This document shows positions 17,475 through 26,673 of a DNA stretch of 64,000 nucleotides, one piece after another; position 1 is the first letter of the stretch, and every line of letters begins with the position of its first letter. Source of the stretch: Campylobacter hyointestinalis subsp. lawsonii. Lineage in GTDB: Bacteria; Campylobacterota; Campylobacteria; Campylobacterales; Campylobacteraceae. Made by a program: the position numbers and the translations under genes. A model generated the notes under the pieces. The model ran no database searches. It was not told where the DNA came from and saw only the letters and a list, made by a program, of their open reading frames with translations. The stretch covers positions 1,612,001-1,676,000 of the forward strand of contig NZ_CP053828.1 of the NCBI RefSeq assembly GCF_013372165.1, in the 5' to 3' direction.

Positions 17475-18745
17475 CTTACTTCCTTAATGAGCTCAAATTT
17501 AAGTAAATTTTCTATGATATCTTTTAGATTTTTTGCTTCTACGCTAAGCTTATCTGCTATATCGATGACGCTTCTTTTGCCGTTGCAATACGCTAAAAAA
17601 TCACGAATTATCATAGTGTTCTTGTGGATACCTTTGATATTTATGGTGCTTATTATTCCTCTTGAGCCAAGATTTGGCTCACAAGTCGTGTTTAGGCAGT
17701 AGATTTTGTTTATTTCTAAATTTAAGATCATATTTTTAGCATAGTTTAGTCCATCTTCAAGTCCCTTTTTAGTAACTAAACTCATATCATCTAAGCTTGT
17801 ATGATACTCTTTATATTCGCCAAATCTACTCTTACAAAGTGTCACGATACCTAAATTTAAATTAGGCGTATTAAATTGTCTTTCATCGCTTCCGCGGTAT
17901 AAAAATGAGTAAATTTTTGGGTTTTTACTAAGAAATTTAATCGTATGAAGTGCGGCTTTATCGCTTAAAGTGTCTTCATCAGGACTTAAAATCACGCTAT
18001 AAGCTCTCTCATCACCTATACAGCTAAGCACAAATCCAGCCTTTACATTTTGTTTTAAGGCTTCATAATTTTTACTGATATAACAGATCGATCCGATAGT
18101 CTCAGGAACTATGATAAAACGATAATTAAAACGTCTATTTTCTAGCGTTCTCACCCATTTTATTAGCTCACTCATCACAACAGGTCCGCTTAGCTCGTTG
18201 TTTGCCATTTGCGGATGACAAAGATATGTGCTAATCAAAATCTCATCGCTAGTCTGTTTTGTTGCAGAAATGAAATATTCGCCATAATTTAGCTCGCCGT
18301 CACTTTTAAACTCAGTATCTATAAAAACCTTATAAATGCCATCTTTTAAAGCTTTTCTTTGATTATGGCTGATACAAAATCCCCACCTTTTTTCATAATA
18401 GCTAGTAACATATGGAATTGCACCCGGCAAGTTTGGAAGCGAATACAAGTGAGCTTGCAGCTCATCAAGACTAATGGCTTGATTTATAGCAGTTGAGTAA
18501 TTTAAAAGATGTAGGTTGTGTTTTTTAAATTCGCAGATTTTTTCACCGCTTGGGGTGATGATATAAGCATCTCTTACTATCCATTCAGCAGGAACTACCC
18601 AGTCAAAACATTTGCTGCCACTTTTTACGCTAAAACGCTCAACCCCCCCCCCAACAGCTGAATTTAAGATATCTAGACTACGCCTAAAACCTTCTCCTGT
18701 TATACTTCTTGGGATTGTAAATAGCTTTTTTGCAAGTTCATACAT
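17471..18745 (-). CDS. DUF2172/DUF4910 aminopeptidase-like protein with a G10 tract
   Basis: This 424-residue protein has an N-terminal DUF2172-type region (FDWVVPAEWIVRDAYI), an M28-peptidase-like core with STYLCHPQMANNELSGP, and a C-terminal winged helix (last 70 residues). It is the same family as C. jejuni Cj1295, recalled as a phase-variable gene that modifies flagellin pseudaminic acid. A run of ten G (18643-18652) near codon 31 encodes VGGGV and is in frame here (ON). The protein is first in the glycan operon and overlaps the adenylation gene by four bases. Its real substrate is unknown; peptidase activity should not be assumed. Confidence 0.82.
   Translation of the reverse strand: MYELAKKLFTIPRSITGEGFRRSLDILNSAVGGGVERFSVKSGSKCFDWVVPAEWIVRDAYIITPSGEKICEFKKHNLHLLNYSTAINQAISLDELQAHLYSLPNLPGAIPYVTSYYEKRWGFCISHNQRKALKDGIYKVFIDTEFKSDGELNYGEYFISATKQTSDEILISTYLCHPQMANNELSGPVVMSELIKWVRTLENRRFNYRFIIVPETIGSICYISKNYEALKQNVKAGFVLSCIGDERAYSVILSPDEDTLSDKAALHTIKFLSKNPKIYSFLYRGSDERQFNTPNLNLGIVTLCKSRFGEYKEYHTSLDDMSLVTKKGLEDGLNYAKNMILNLEINKIYCLNTTCEPNLGSRGIISTINIKGIHKNTMIIRDFLAYCNGKRSVIDIADKLSVEAKNLKDIIENLLKFELIKEVR
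18643..18652 (-). repeat. Poly-G tract (G10), phase-variable site
   Basis: There are ten C on the plus strand, within codons 31-34 of the DUF4910-type gene. The frame is open at this length. A change of one base gives early termination. Confidence 0.88.
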
Positions 18746-18754
18746 TTTTATCCT

Positions 18755-19324
18755 TTATTCTCTAGCATCAGCTAAAACTAGTCCAAAAAGTGGCAACTTA
18801 CCGCAACTAAGAAGTAAATTTTTAGCTTCTTTCATACTAGATCCAGTCGTTATGATATCATCTACTAAAATTATTGGATTGCTAATTTCTTTTAAAAGTT
18901 TAAAATTTCGTGGATTGTTTTTTCTAAATTCAAGGGTTTTTCCTTGGTATTTTACTCTATTTGTAGCTCTTAATGCACCATATATTGGCTTTAAGAATTC
19001 GCTTTTCATAGAGTGAGCAAGAACTGCAGTATGAGAGTATCCACTACTAGTTTGATCATCAAGAGCGATGATATTTACTACACTTTTAAATTTAAAAGTA
19101 TCAGCAAATTTAGAAAAACTTAGCTTTGCTAGCTCACGAAATACAAAATGTCCGTGCATCTGATGTTTAGAGTAAATAAGAGGTTTTATATCACCATATT
19201 TATAAAAGCTATACACTTTAAAGCCATCAATATCCCTAGCTCTGCTTTCAAATTCACTCAAAACCATCTTGCAGTTTTTACATATAAATTTAAACGTAAA
19301 TGAGCCACATTTTAAGCATCGCAT
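18755..19324 (-). CDS. comF: ComF-family phosphoribosyltransferase-like protein
   Basis: This 189-residue protein has an N-terminal zinc ribbon (CLKCG and CKNC) and a type I PRPP-binding loop ILVDDIITTGSSMKEA near residue 150. ComF proteins are needed for DNA uptake in competent bacteria. It starts right at the YajG-like lipoprotein stop, and in C. jejuni a comF-like gene lies between gyrA and lepA. Here the glycan operon lies between it and gyrA. Confidence 0.88.
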   Translation of the reverse strand: MRCLKCGSFTFKFICKNCKMVLSEFESRARDIDGFKVYSFYKYGDIKPLIYSKHQMHGHFVFRELAKLSFSKFADTFKFKSVVNIIALDDQTSSGYSHTAVLAHSMKSEFLKPIYGALRATNRVKYQGKTLEFRKNNPRNFKLLKEISNPIILVDDIITTGSSMKEAKNLLLSCGKLPLFGLVLADARE

Positions 19325-19872
19325 CAGTTTTTAACTATCGCCTTAGCGGTGCGAACAACCATATCATTTAACAAGCTTTGGATAAATGGCTCAAAAGCAC
19401 CACCTGTCAAGATAGGAGCAAATTCTGTCTGAGGCTGAGCTATACGCTTTGTCGTAGTAACTCCGTCTTTATAAATTTTGATATAAACTTCACAATTTCC
19501 TTTGAGATTATCTCTTGAATAACCGCTCAAATTCGCTTTTAGCTCTGTTATAGTTATATCTACGATCTTAGGATCTTCGCCACCAAATTTAACTCCGCTT
19601 TTTGTAAGCTCTGTTTTAAGTGCATCACCAAACCATTTTGTAAGATCTGTCCCCATGGTGACATACTCGCTAACTGTTCCTTGCTTGTCGCTTATAGTAG
19701 CTATAACGCTCTGATTTTTTCTCTTGTCGATTATGGAATTTATAACGATGCTATTAGCGCTACTTCCTACGCCTTTTGCTTGATATGGCGATAGCAAAAG
19801 TACTGAGTTTGAGCTAGAACATCCGACCATAAATATACAAAAACTCACAATAGACAATAATCTTTTCATCAT
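19324..19872 (-). CDS. YajG-like lipoprotein
   Basis: This 182-residue lipoprotein has the lipobox MVGC followed by SSSNS. The body matches the YajG family style: VINSIIDKRKNQSVIATISDK and LTKWFGDALKTELTKSGV. Function is unknown; homologues are outer-membrane lipoproteins. The stop abuts comF. A second start codon lies at 19869. Confidence 0.7.
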   Translation of the reverse strand: MMKRLLSIVSFCIFMVGCSSSNSVLLLSPYQAKGVGSSANSIVINSIIDKRKNQSVIATISDKQGTVSEYVTMGTDLTKWFGDALKTELTKSGVKFGGEDPKIVDITITELKANLSGYSRDNLKGNCEVYIKIYKDGVTTTKRIAQPQTEFAPILTGGAFEPFIQSLLNDMVVRTAKAIVKN

Positions 19873-19878
19873 AGATCC

Positions 19879-20550
19879 TTAAAATTTACTTATCTCTTCA
19901 GCTGCTTTGTTTGCTGCTTGTTTTACAAGAAGATCCATATATATACCAAACTCACCAGTACCTCTCAAACCACTTACGTTTTGAGTTGTAGAAATTTTGA
20001 TATGTCTAGTGTAGTTGATATTTTTTATATTAAGAACTCCATATAATTTTGAATTTAAATTCTCATATTTAGGATTATATACGCCTTTAAAACCTGTAAA
20101 ATCAAAATCAACTCTCAAAGTATAAGGCGAAGTTTGATGATTTACTAGCACAATTCCTCTATTTTTTAGCTCCTCTTTTAGAGATAAAAAAAACAAAGAA
20201 TCTATTCTCTTATTTAAGTCATAAGCTTCTTTTGAGCCATTTACAAATATAGCCTTTTGGTTTTCCCTTAGATCTGAAACTCTATGTAGATAAACCTTTG
20301 TAAGCCCCGCACTTGTGTCTATCTTTCGTATATTTGGGCAACAGTTTATAGCAACATCGCTTTTGTAAGATTTACCATCTATTATAGTTTCATAGCTTGA
20401 TTTATTGCACGGCTGACAAACGGCATTTATCTTCATTATAGTTTCAAATGACCTTTTAGCGCTAGTGTCTGAATACGAATCTAAATTCTTACTAGAACAT
20501 CCTATAAAAAACATAGCAAAAGCTAATAATAATAAACCTTTCATTTTCAT
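19879..20550 (-). CDS. Outer-membrane lipoprotein, possibly MapA-like
   Basis: This 223-residue lipoprotein has the lipobox FIGC after a short signal peptide. A CxxC (CQPCN) lies near residue 43 and a CC pair near residue 75. Its length and place between lepA and comF agree with MapA of C. jejuni (about 24 kDa lipoprotein), but I cannot confirm sequence identity. It and the YajG-like protein share a pattern of variable lipoproteins that bind partners at the envelope. Confidence 0.55.
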   Translation of the reverse strand: MKMKGLLLLAFAMFFIGCSSKNLDSYSDTSAKRSFETIMKINAVCQPCNKSSYETIIDGKSYKSDVAINCCPNIRKIDTSAGLTKVYLHRVSDLRENQKAIFVNGSKEAYDLNKRIDSLFFLSLKEELKNRGIVLVNHQTSPYTLRVDFDFTGFKGVYNPKYENLNSKLYGVLNIKNINYTRHIKISTTQNVSGLRGTGEFGIYMDLLVKQAANKAAEEISKF

Positions 20551-20756
20551 CCTTTCATCTGTCTTTTTACTCTTATACTCTCACCGCCAAGACCATAATT
20601 CTCAGTTTCTATCTCATCTATGATTACGACCGTGCTTGTTTTATTTCTACCCAAAACATTGTGTAATAGCTCAGTCACGCCTTTTATGAGCTCTTCTTTT
20701 TGAGCTATTGTCGGCTCACCATTTTCTTTTGTAACTTTTATATTTACGTATGGCAT
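20547..20756 (-). CDS. 4-oxalocrotonate tautomerase-family protein
   Basis: The 69-residue protein starts MPYVNIKVTKE, so Pro1 is exposed after Met removal and can act as the catalytic base. The remaining fold is typical (KEELIKGVTELLHNVLGR and VVIIDEI). The family isomerises enol/keto acids, and the natural substrate in Campylobacter is not known. It overlaps the lipoprotein start by four bases and follows lepA by about 30 bp. Confidence 0.85.
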   Translation of the reverse strand: MPYVNIKVTKENGEPTIAQKEELIKGVTELLHNVLGRNKTSTVVIIDEIETENYGLGGESIRVKRQMKG

Positions 20757-20785
20757 ATTTTTCCTTAAGCAAATTTTGTTCTATT

Positions 20786-22576
20786 TTAGTCTATCTTTAA
20801 AACACTTAAAAACGCCTCTTGCGGAAGCGTTACCTTACCTATGGCTTTCATACGTTTTTTACCCTCTTTTTGTTTTTCAAGAAGTTTTCTTTTACGGGTT
20901 ATATCGCCGCCATAACACTTTGCGGTCACGTTTTTACCCATAGATTTTACCGTTTCTCTAGCTATAACCTTATTTCCTATACTTGCTTGTATAGCAACTT
21001 CAAAAAGCTGTCTTGGAACCAACTCTTTCATAGTTTTTACAAAATCTCTACCCTTGCTCATCGCTTTTTCTTCAGGCACTATGATAGAAAGCGCATCGAC
21101 TACTTCACCTGCTACTTTTATATCAAGTTTAACCAAATTTCCAACCCTATAACCATTTGGTTCGTAGTCAAAACTAGCGTAGCCTTTTGTCGCACTTTTG
21201 AGTTTATCATAAAAATCCATAACTATCTCATTCATCGGTATATCATACTCAAGCAAAACTCTTGTAGTGGTGATATAATCCATCTTAGTTTGAACCCCGC
21301 GACGGTTATTAATCAAAGTGATGATATTGCCTAAAAACTCGCTCGGCGTGATGATAGTAGCCTTTACGTAAGGCTCTTTTATAAACTCTATTTTATTTAC
21401 CGGAGGTAGTTCGCTAGGATTTTGAATTTCTACGCTAATGCCATCAGTCTGCACGACTTCATAAGTCACAGTAGGAGCAGTAGCTATCAGATCTAATCCA
21501 AACTCTCGCTCAAGTCTCTCTTTTACCACTTCCATATGAAGCAGACCTAAAAACCCAACGCGAAAACCAAAGCCTAGAGCTGCCGAAGTCTCAGGCTCAT
21601 AGCTTATAGAGCTATCATTTAGCTTAAGTTTATCCAGAGCGTCTCTTAGATCTTCAAATTTATCCGTATCTATAGGATAAAGTCCGGCAAAAACAAATGG
21701 TTTTGCCTTCTCAAATCCGCCTATTGCCTCCAAAGCTCTATTTTTAGCCAAAGTTATCGTATCACCAACACTTACATCGCTTACGTTTTTAAGACCTAAA
21801 ACTATGATGCCGACTTCGCCTGTTTTTAGCTCATTTGTTTTTATAGGCGCTATCGGATTTGGGTACATTAGATCTAAAACAGTATGCTTTTTATCCGTTC
21901 CCATGACATAAACCTCATCGCCTTTTTTTACCACGCCATCATAAACTCTCACAAGAGCCAAAGCACCTAAATAATTATCAAACCAGCTATCGTAAATGAG
22001 AGATTTAAACGGCTTATCTTCATCATATTTTGGCGGTGGGATTTTACGGATTATGGTTTCTATCAGCTCTTTTATACCAACTCCTGTTTTTGCACTCACC
22101 TCTATAGCCTCACTGCAATCAAGCCCGATGATATGCTCTATCTCGTCTTTAACTCTTTGCGGTTCGGCTGATGGGAGGTCTATTTTGTTTATAACTGGAA
22201 TTATCTCAAGGTTATTTTCAAGCGCGATATAAACATTTGCTATAGTCTGAGCCTCTACGCCTTGAGATGCATCTACGACAAGCAAAGCTCCCTCGCAGCT
22301 TGCTAGTGAGCGTGAAACTTCATAGCTAAAATCCACGTGTCCTGGAGTATCTATCAAATTTAATATATAAATTTGCCCATCAAGCTTATAAGTTAGCCTT
22401 ACACTTTGAGCTTTTATAGTGATGCCACGCTCTTTTTCTATATCCATAGTATCCATGACTTGAGCACTCATCACTCTAGCTTCTACCGCTCCGCATTCAC
22501 TGATAATGCGATCTGCTAATGTGCTTTTACCGTGGTCGATATGCGCTATAATGCTAAAATTTCGTATGTTGTTCAT
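20786..22576 (-). CDS. lepA: Elongation factor 4 (LepA)
   Basis: The 596-residue GTPase has G1 [10 protein letters not shown]3 DTPGHVDF and G4 NKIDLPSA. The C-terminal LepA-specific region includes [21 protein letters not shown] and [15 protein letters not shown]-like ending. LepA back-translocates or remodels ribosomes stalled under stress. Length matches the family. It is the first gene of the lepA-tautomerase-lipoprotein-comF group. Confidence 0.97.
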   Translation of the reverse strand: MNNIRNFSIIAHIDHGKSTLADRIISECGAVEARVMSAQVMDTMDIEKERGITIKAQSVRLTYKLDGQIYILNLIDTPGHVDFSYEVSRSLASCEGALLVVDASQGVEAQTIANVYIALENNLEIIPVINKIDLPSAEPQRVKDEIEHIIGLDCSEAIEVSAKTGVGIKELIETIIRKIPPPKYDEDKPFKSLIYDSWFDNYLGALALVRVYDGVVKKGDEVYVMGTDKKHTVLDLMYPNPIAPIKTNELKTGEVGIIVLGLKNVSDVSVGDTITLAKNRALEAIGGFEKAKPFVFAGLYPIDTDKFEDLRDALDKLKLNDSSISYEPETSAALGFGFRVGFLGLLHMEVVKERLEREFGLDLIATAPTVTYEVVQTDGISVEIQNPSELPPVNKIEFIKEPYVKATIITPSEFLGNIITLINNRRGVQTKMDYITTTRVLLEYDIPMNEIVMDFYDKLKSATKGYASFDYEPNGYRVGNLVKLDIKVAGEVVDALSIIVPEEKAMSKGRDFVKTMKELVPRQLFEVAIQASIGNKVIARETVKSMGKNVTAKCYGGDITRKRKLLEKQKEGKKRMKAIGKVTLPQEAFLSVLKID

Positions 22577-22693
22577 AAAATTCCTAAAATTAACGTAGCG
22601 GTATTATATAGAATTTTCTGTTAATTTTTGCAAAAATTAATTAAATTTATGATTTAAAATGCCATTTAAAAAGCTTTCAAAAAGCGTTTAAAT

Positions 22694-23782
22694 TTAGATT
22701 GCTTTTTTAGTCTGCTCTATAATTTTATCTTTTAGCTCTATCACACCTTTTATGCTGGTCTTTTGCACCCCACTGATAAAACTCTCCATAAAATCAAAAT
22801 CTATTTCGCCGGTGGTGGTTATGGGTAGTTTAATTTTTAGATTTTTATATATTTCTATCCCAGGTTTATTTTGATAAGAAAATTGATACATTTGTTTATA
22901 AATAGCTGTTACAAAAAATAAGCCGTTTTCTTTATTTAAAAAATCTGACCTAGCTTCTATAATTTGACTTGCGCCAAATTCTTTGGGTTGATATGAAATT
23001 GCTGGCAAAGTAACACCAAGCACAATAGCATTTCCTTTATTTGGTAGTTCATTTGTATCTATTAAATATTGTTTATTTACATATCTACTACACATATTAT
23101 TTGTTGTTGATTGAACAATGTATGGAATTCCGTTTTGATCTGTTGGAATTTCTTTTTGAGACTTTGATTGTTTTATTCCTTTAAAAGTAAATAATTTTCC
23201 TAACTCAAATTCGCTCCAAGTTTTAGAATTTAAAGTGTTTAAAGCGTTGTATTCATCAGAGCTTAAAGTAGTATCACTTAGATCAGAGGCTTTTAGATAC
23301 GATTCTAGCTCACGCACACGCTCCGCTTCTAGCTCCGCTATAAAACTCTCCATAAAATCAAAATCTATTTCGCCGTTTTGGGTTATTGGTAGTTTAATAT
23401 TTTCATTTTTTACCCGTTCCCAACTTGCTTTTAGTTCATAAGAAAATTTTAATTTTATAGATTTTTGTATTGTCGTAGCAAAAAAGAATAAAAGATTTTT
23501 TGAAATATCAAATTTTGATTTTATTAAATATGCGTTATATAGAACCCCTGTTTCTTGTGGCTGTGGATAAACATTGCCAGTTGAAACCGCACCATCATTA
23601 ACAATATCTATTGTCATTGTAGCCGTATCAAAATCTTGTTTTTTCCCATAATACATAATTCCATTGTCGCCATCTTTTGCATTAACTAATGGTATTTGGA
23701 ATTCTATATTTTTTATTTTTGAAACATCTTTATCTTTTTCAAATTTTGATTTTTTAAAACCAAGATTTAATTTTTCAAACAA
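22694..23782 (-). CDS. Specificity (S) subunit of a BcgI-like type IIB restriction system
   Basis: This protein of 362 or more residues has two target-recognition halves, each ending in the same DFMESFI segment (EIDFDMESFI-like at about residues 140 and 330). Each half follows the pattern of type I/IIB S subunits. The only start in the track is TTG 23782, which cuts off KWQEFRIGDLFE, a conserved S-domain start that lies upstream in frame. No ATG, GTG or TTG precedes that segment before a stop. The real start codon may therefore be non-standard (ATA) or lost. Confidence 0.75.
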   Translation of the reverse strand: MFEKLNLGFKKSKFEKDKDVSKIKNIEFQIPLVNAKDGDNGIMYYGKKQDFDTATMTIDIVNDGAVSTGNVYPQPQETGVLYNAYLIKSKFDISKNLLFFFATTIQKSIKLKFSYELKASWERVKNENIKLPITQNGEIDFDFMESFIAELEAERVRELESYLKASDLSDTTLSSDEYNALNTLNSKTWSEFELGKLFTFKGIKQSKSQKEIPTDQNGIPYIVQSTTNNMCSRYVNKQYLIDTNELPNKGNAIVLGVTLPAISYQPKEFGASQIIEARSDFLNKENGLFFVTAIYKQMYQFSYQNKPGIEIYKNLKIKLPITTTGEIDFDFMESFISGVQKTSIKGVIELKDKIIEQTKKAI

Positions 23783-23828
23783 ATCCCCGATTCTAAACTC
23801 TTGCCACTTTATTTTTTCTAGCTCTTTG

Positions 23829-25919
23829 CTAAAGTAAGTCCTTTTGGTTTAAATTTTGTGTTGTTTTATTTTTAATTATATTTGAAACTTCCCAAGCTAG
23901 AAAATCACTCACACATTTTTTAAAGTCATTTAAAGTAGGCGTTGTATCGGTAGGCGCACATTTGTTCCAGTCAGAGCCACTATTTGGGTCTATTGTATTC
24001 TCGTAATATTCTTTATCTGTAAAAATATTTAACTTAGAGCGACCAAAGCGCACGAGATTTACTAATTCATCGTATCTAGCTTTTGCGTCGCCTGTATCGC
24101 GTAATTTTATTTCGGCTTTTGCTGTTTTTTTACCTGATCGAGTATAACCATCGTTTGAGAAGTCAATAAACTTTACAATCTCATCTTTATTGTGTCTTTC
24201 GCCTACACGAAATACATAAATGTAGGTTTGGACGCTTGATTTGCCGATAAATAAATCAATAGGCATTTTTATACTTGCTAAAAGTGTGCTATGAGTTAAA
24301 ATTTCTTTATTAAACACCTTAGATTTAGTGTTGCCCCTGCCTCTACCCTTGCCTTCACCTGTTCCTGCTGAGCCTTGTATGATTATAGCAGCGTAGCCTT
24401 TTTTCATCATCTTTAGGGCTTTTGCGACAAAAACCATACCACATCCAGCAGCTGAGTAAGGCGGATTTAGTATAAAAGCAGTTGCTGGGAATTCTACTCC
24501 ATCATTTTGACCAAAGCCGTAATTTCCGCTAAAATCTTTTAAACTATCTTTATTTAAGATATTTGAGCTACCATCACCCATTAAAATCATATTTAAAATA
24601 GCTAGCATATAGACGCTAGGCAAAATTTCAAGCCCTAGAAGTTGCTTTGCTTTGATATTAGCGATTTTTATTCTTAGCTCGTCAGCTGAGTTTATGGAAT
24701 TCCTAGCGTCTTTTATCATTTCGTTCATAGCAGCTACCAAAAGCCCAGCCGAGCCAGTAGCGAAGTCCCAAACGAAGCTATCTTTATTTACTCTAGCGAG
24801 TTTAGCTAAAAGCGTGGCTACATAAGATGGCGTTAGCACGACATCATTTAGTTTATCCTGGCTAAATCCTAGCCAAGAATACATTTCATTAAAGAGTTTG
24901 CCAGTAAAATCTATGCTTAAATCTGTTTTATAATAAATCCCCAAATCATCTACAATCTTGCTAAAAACTCTTTTTAGTTGGGTTTCACCATTTATCACTC
25001 TATTTAAATTTTCGCTTAAAATGGTATTTTCTAGTGTGCGAGTGATAAGGGCTTTTTTATCATCTGGGATAGCTTTTTGGTTTAAAAATGCCTTTACTTT
25101 TCGCATTAAAATATCGCCATCTCTATTACCATCTTCATCTAGGCTTTTTAGTTCGGCTTTTTCTAGTGGTTTTACAGCGTTTGGGATTCCAATTGTAGCG
25201 ATGATAGAAGCCGTTACTAGATAGACTCTATCATTTTCTCCAAGTCCGCTTTCGTTTTTGTAAATATCATTATTTAGTTTTGTTAAGCTTGTGGCTATTT
25301 CTAGGTCTAATTTTTCTTTGATTTGTGCTTTTTGTTCATCGCTTAGGCTTAGTGCTTTTACTTTGTCTATAAAATCATCAAAATTTTCTTTTTTTAAAAA
25401 TGAAAAATCACTAAATTTACCTACTTCTTGCCCTACGCCAAAATTGCTTTTTGAGACGAAATAAACGGCTATTTCATGCTGTAAAGCACCAAAATCATCT
25501 TTATAGCCAGTCATGCCGATTGAAATAATATCTTCGTAATTTGTATAATGTAAAATCGCATTTGCGTAATGAACTGCGCCATTTAGCGCATAAGAGTTGA
25601 TATTTTTTAAATCAGGTTCGTTTTTAGCAGTTTTATTTGCTACTTGATTTTTATCATCTAATTTTATTAATTTATCTTTATAACCTTTATATTCTATAAG
25701 GATAGGATATACCACGCCCCACTTATCTGCTAATAAGAGTTTAGCATCAGGGCGATTGCCACCTTGTCCGCCATTTTTTGAGTAATATTCATTTAATGCG
25801 TTGTCAATTTGGCTATTGCCAGTTGATTCTTGTTCTAGTTTATAGTCTAGTTTATATGATTTTAGCCAGCCGTTTGCTAAGTCTGCGATTTGAGGTTCTA
25901 CTGATTGAAGTGCTGCCAT
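23829..25919 (-). CDS. BcgI-like type IIB restriction-modification subunit (nuclease plus N6-adenine methyltransferase)
   Basis: This 696-residue protein has an N-terminal nuclease-like region with a D...ExK pattern (LLADKWGVV then LIEYKGYK near residues 63-80). The methyltransferase core has the SAM motif DFATGSAGLL near residue 375 and the catalytic NPPYSAAGCGMVF near residue 485. BcgI-type enzymes cut on both sides of a bipartite site and need the separate S subunit, which overlaps or abuts just downstream. It appears intact. Confidence 0.82.
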   Translation of the reverse strand: MAALQSVEPQIADLANGWLKSYKLDYKLEQESTGNSQIDNALNEYYSKNGGQGGNRPDAKLLLADKWGVVYPILIEYKGYKDKLIKLDDKNQVANKTAKNEPDLKNINSYALNGAVHYANAILHYTNYEDIISIGMTGYKDDFGALQHEIAVYFVSKSNFGVGQEVGKFSDFSFLKKENFDDFIDKVKALSLSDEQKAQIKEKLDLEIATSLTKLNNDIYKNESGLGENDRVYLVTASIIATIGIPNAVKPLEKAELKSLDEDGNRDGDILMRKVKAFLNQKAIPDDKKALITRTLENTILSENLNRVINGETQLKRVFSKIVDDLGIYYKTDLSIDFTGKLFNEMYSWLGFSQDKLNDVVLTPSYVATLLAKLARVNKDSFVWDFATGSAGLLVAAMNEMIKDARNSINSADELRIKIANIKAKQLLGLEILPSVYMLAILNMILMGDGSSNILNKDSLKDFSGNYGFGQNDGVEFPATAFILNPPYSAAGCGMVFVAKALKMMKKGYAAIIIQGSAGTGEGKGRGRGNTKSKVFNKEILTHSTLLASIKMPIDLFIGKSSVQTYIYVFRVGERHNKDEIVKFIDFSNDGYTRSGKKTAKAEIKLRDTGDAKARYDELVNLVRFGRSKLNIFTDKEYYENTIDPNSGSDWNKCAPTDTTPTLNDFKKCVSDFLAWEVSNIIKNKTTQNLNQKDLL

Positions 25920-25984
25920 TTTTGCCCTTTTTAGTGAAAATGCGTAATTATAGCTAAATTTTAAAGCTGATTTTTTAAAAAAAA

Positions 25985-26160
25985 TAAAATTTTTAAGTAA
26001 AGTTTTCTAGGGAATTTTAGAATTCCTAACGAGATTGCTCCCTCTACTTTGCTCCCTCGCAATGACGAAATTCTCGCAATGACGGAATTTTAGAATTCCC
26101 AAGATAAAAAATACCCCCTAACCCCAAAAAACAAAAAAACTAGAATTCCTAGAGAATTTT
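25985..26160. repeat. Intergenic repeats with GGAATTTTAGAATTCC units
   Basis: The near-palindrome GGGAATTTTAGAATTCC occurs at about 26010-26026 and again near 26083-26099. Between them are two copies of CTCGCAATGACGRAATT. A third half-copy lies near 26141. The stretch from 25920 to 26233 shows no gene. This looks like a decayed repeat element. Confidence 0.5.
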
Positions 26161-26233
26161 TGCCTATTTTAAGCACAAGTTTTTTAAAATAAGCCCCAAA
26201 AAATCTAAAATAAAAGTTAAAAAAATGGCAAAG

Positions 26234-26428
26234 CTAGATTTGTATTTGATGTATTTTTGTGCGCTTGTGGCGATTTACACCATCGCCACCTTTTTTGCTT
26301 GGGGCTTTATTTAAAGCTTCATCAATGCTTTCATTTATGATTTCAGTTTTCGTGTAGTATTTTAAATTTAGCTTTTTAAGCTCAGCTTTTGCGTGGTCTT
26401 CGATTTTTTCTTCTATACTTTTTGCCAT
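26234..26428 (-). pseudogene. N-terminal fragment of a second BcgI-like RM subunit
   Basis: The 64-residue frame contains IDEALNKAPSKKGGDGVNR, matching IDNALNEYYSKNGGQGGNR at the start of the intact RM subunit. The order of the preceding residues is also similar. After VNR the frame departs into unrelated sequence and stops. It has its own start and ribosome-binding site (AAAAGGCATAAAATG). It is a truncated paralogue left upstream of the intact system. Confidence 0.6.
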
Positions 26429-26593
26429 TTTATGCCTTTTAAATTTGATTGCAGATTATAGTAAAAAAATTTAAAAAGCAAGATAAAAATCTTTGATAAA
26501 TTTAGATAGCTTTTATAAAATTTAAACTCTTAAAAATGAAGCATGTATATAGTATAAAAAATCTGTAACATATAAATTTAAATATTTTTGAAT

Positions 26594-26658
26594 GATAAAT
26601 CAATGTTGCTATATTTTCAAGCCTACGCCAAAGTCTGCTAAAAACTCATTGATTTATC
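26594..26658. terminator. 12-bp inverted repeat beyond the prs stop
   Basis: GATAAATCAATG (26594-26605) and CATTGATTTATC (26647-26658) pair perfectly around a 41-base loop. It lies just past the prs stop, so it may terminate or protect that transcript. The long loop makes it an unusual terminator. Confidence 0.4.
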
Positions 26659-26673
26659 GCAAAAAGATTAAGT

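Noticed and set aside
17471-18745. Secreted peptidase
   Set aside because: There is no signal peptide, and the family in glycan loci acts on surface sugar precursors, so plain proteolysis is unlikely.
20819-21334. 171-codon plus-strand frame
   Set aside because: It is the complement of lepA and its residues (many F, Y and H) are typical of an antisense shadow.
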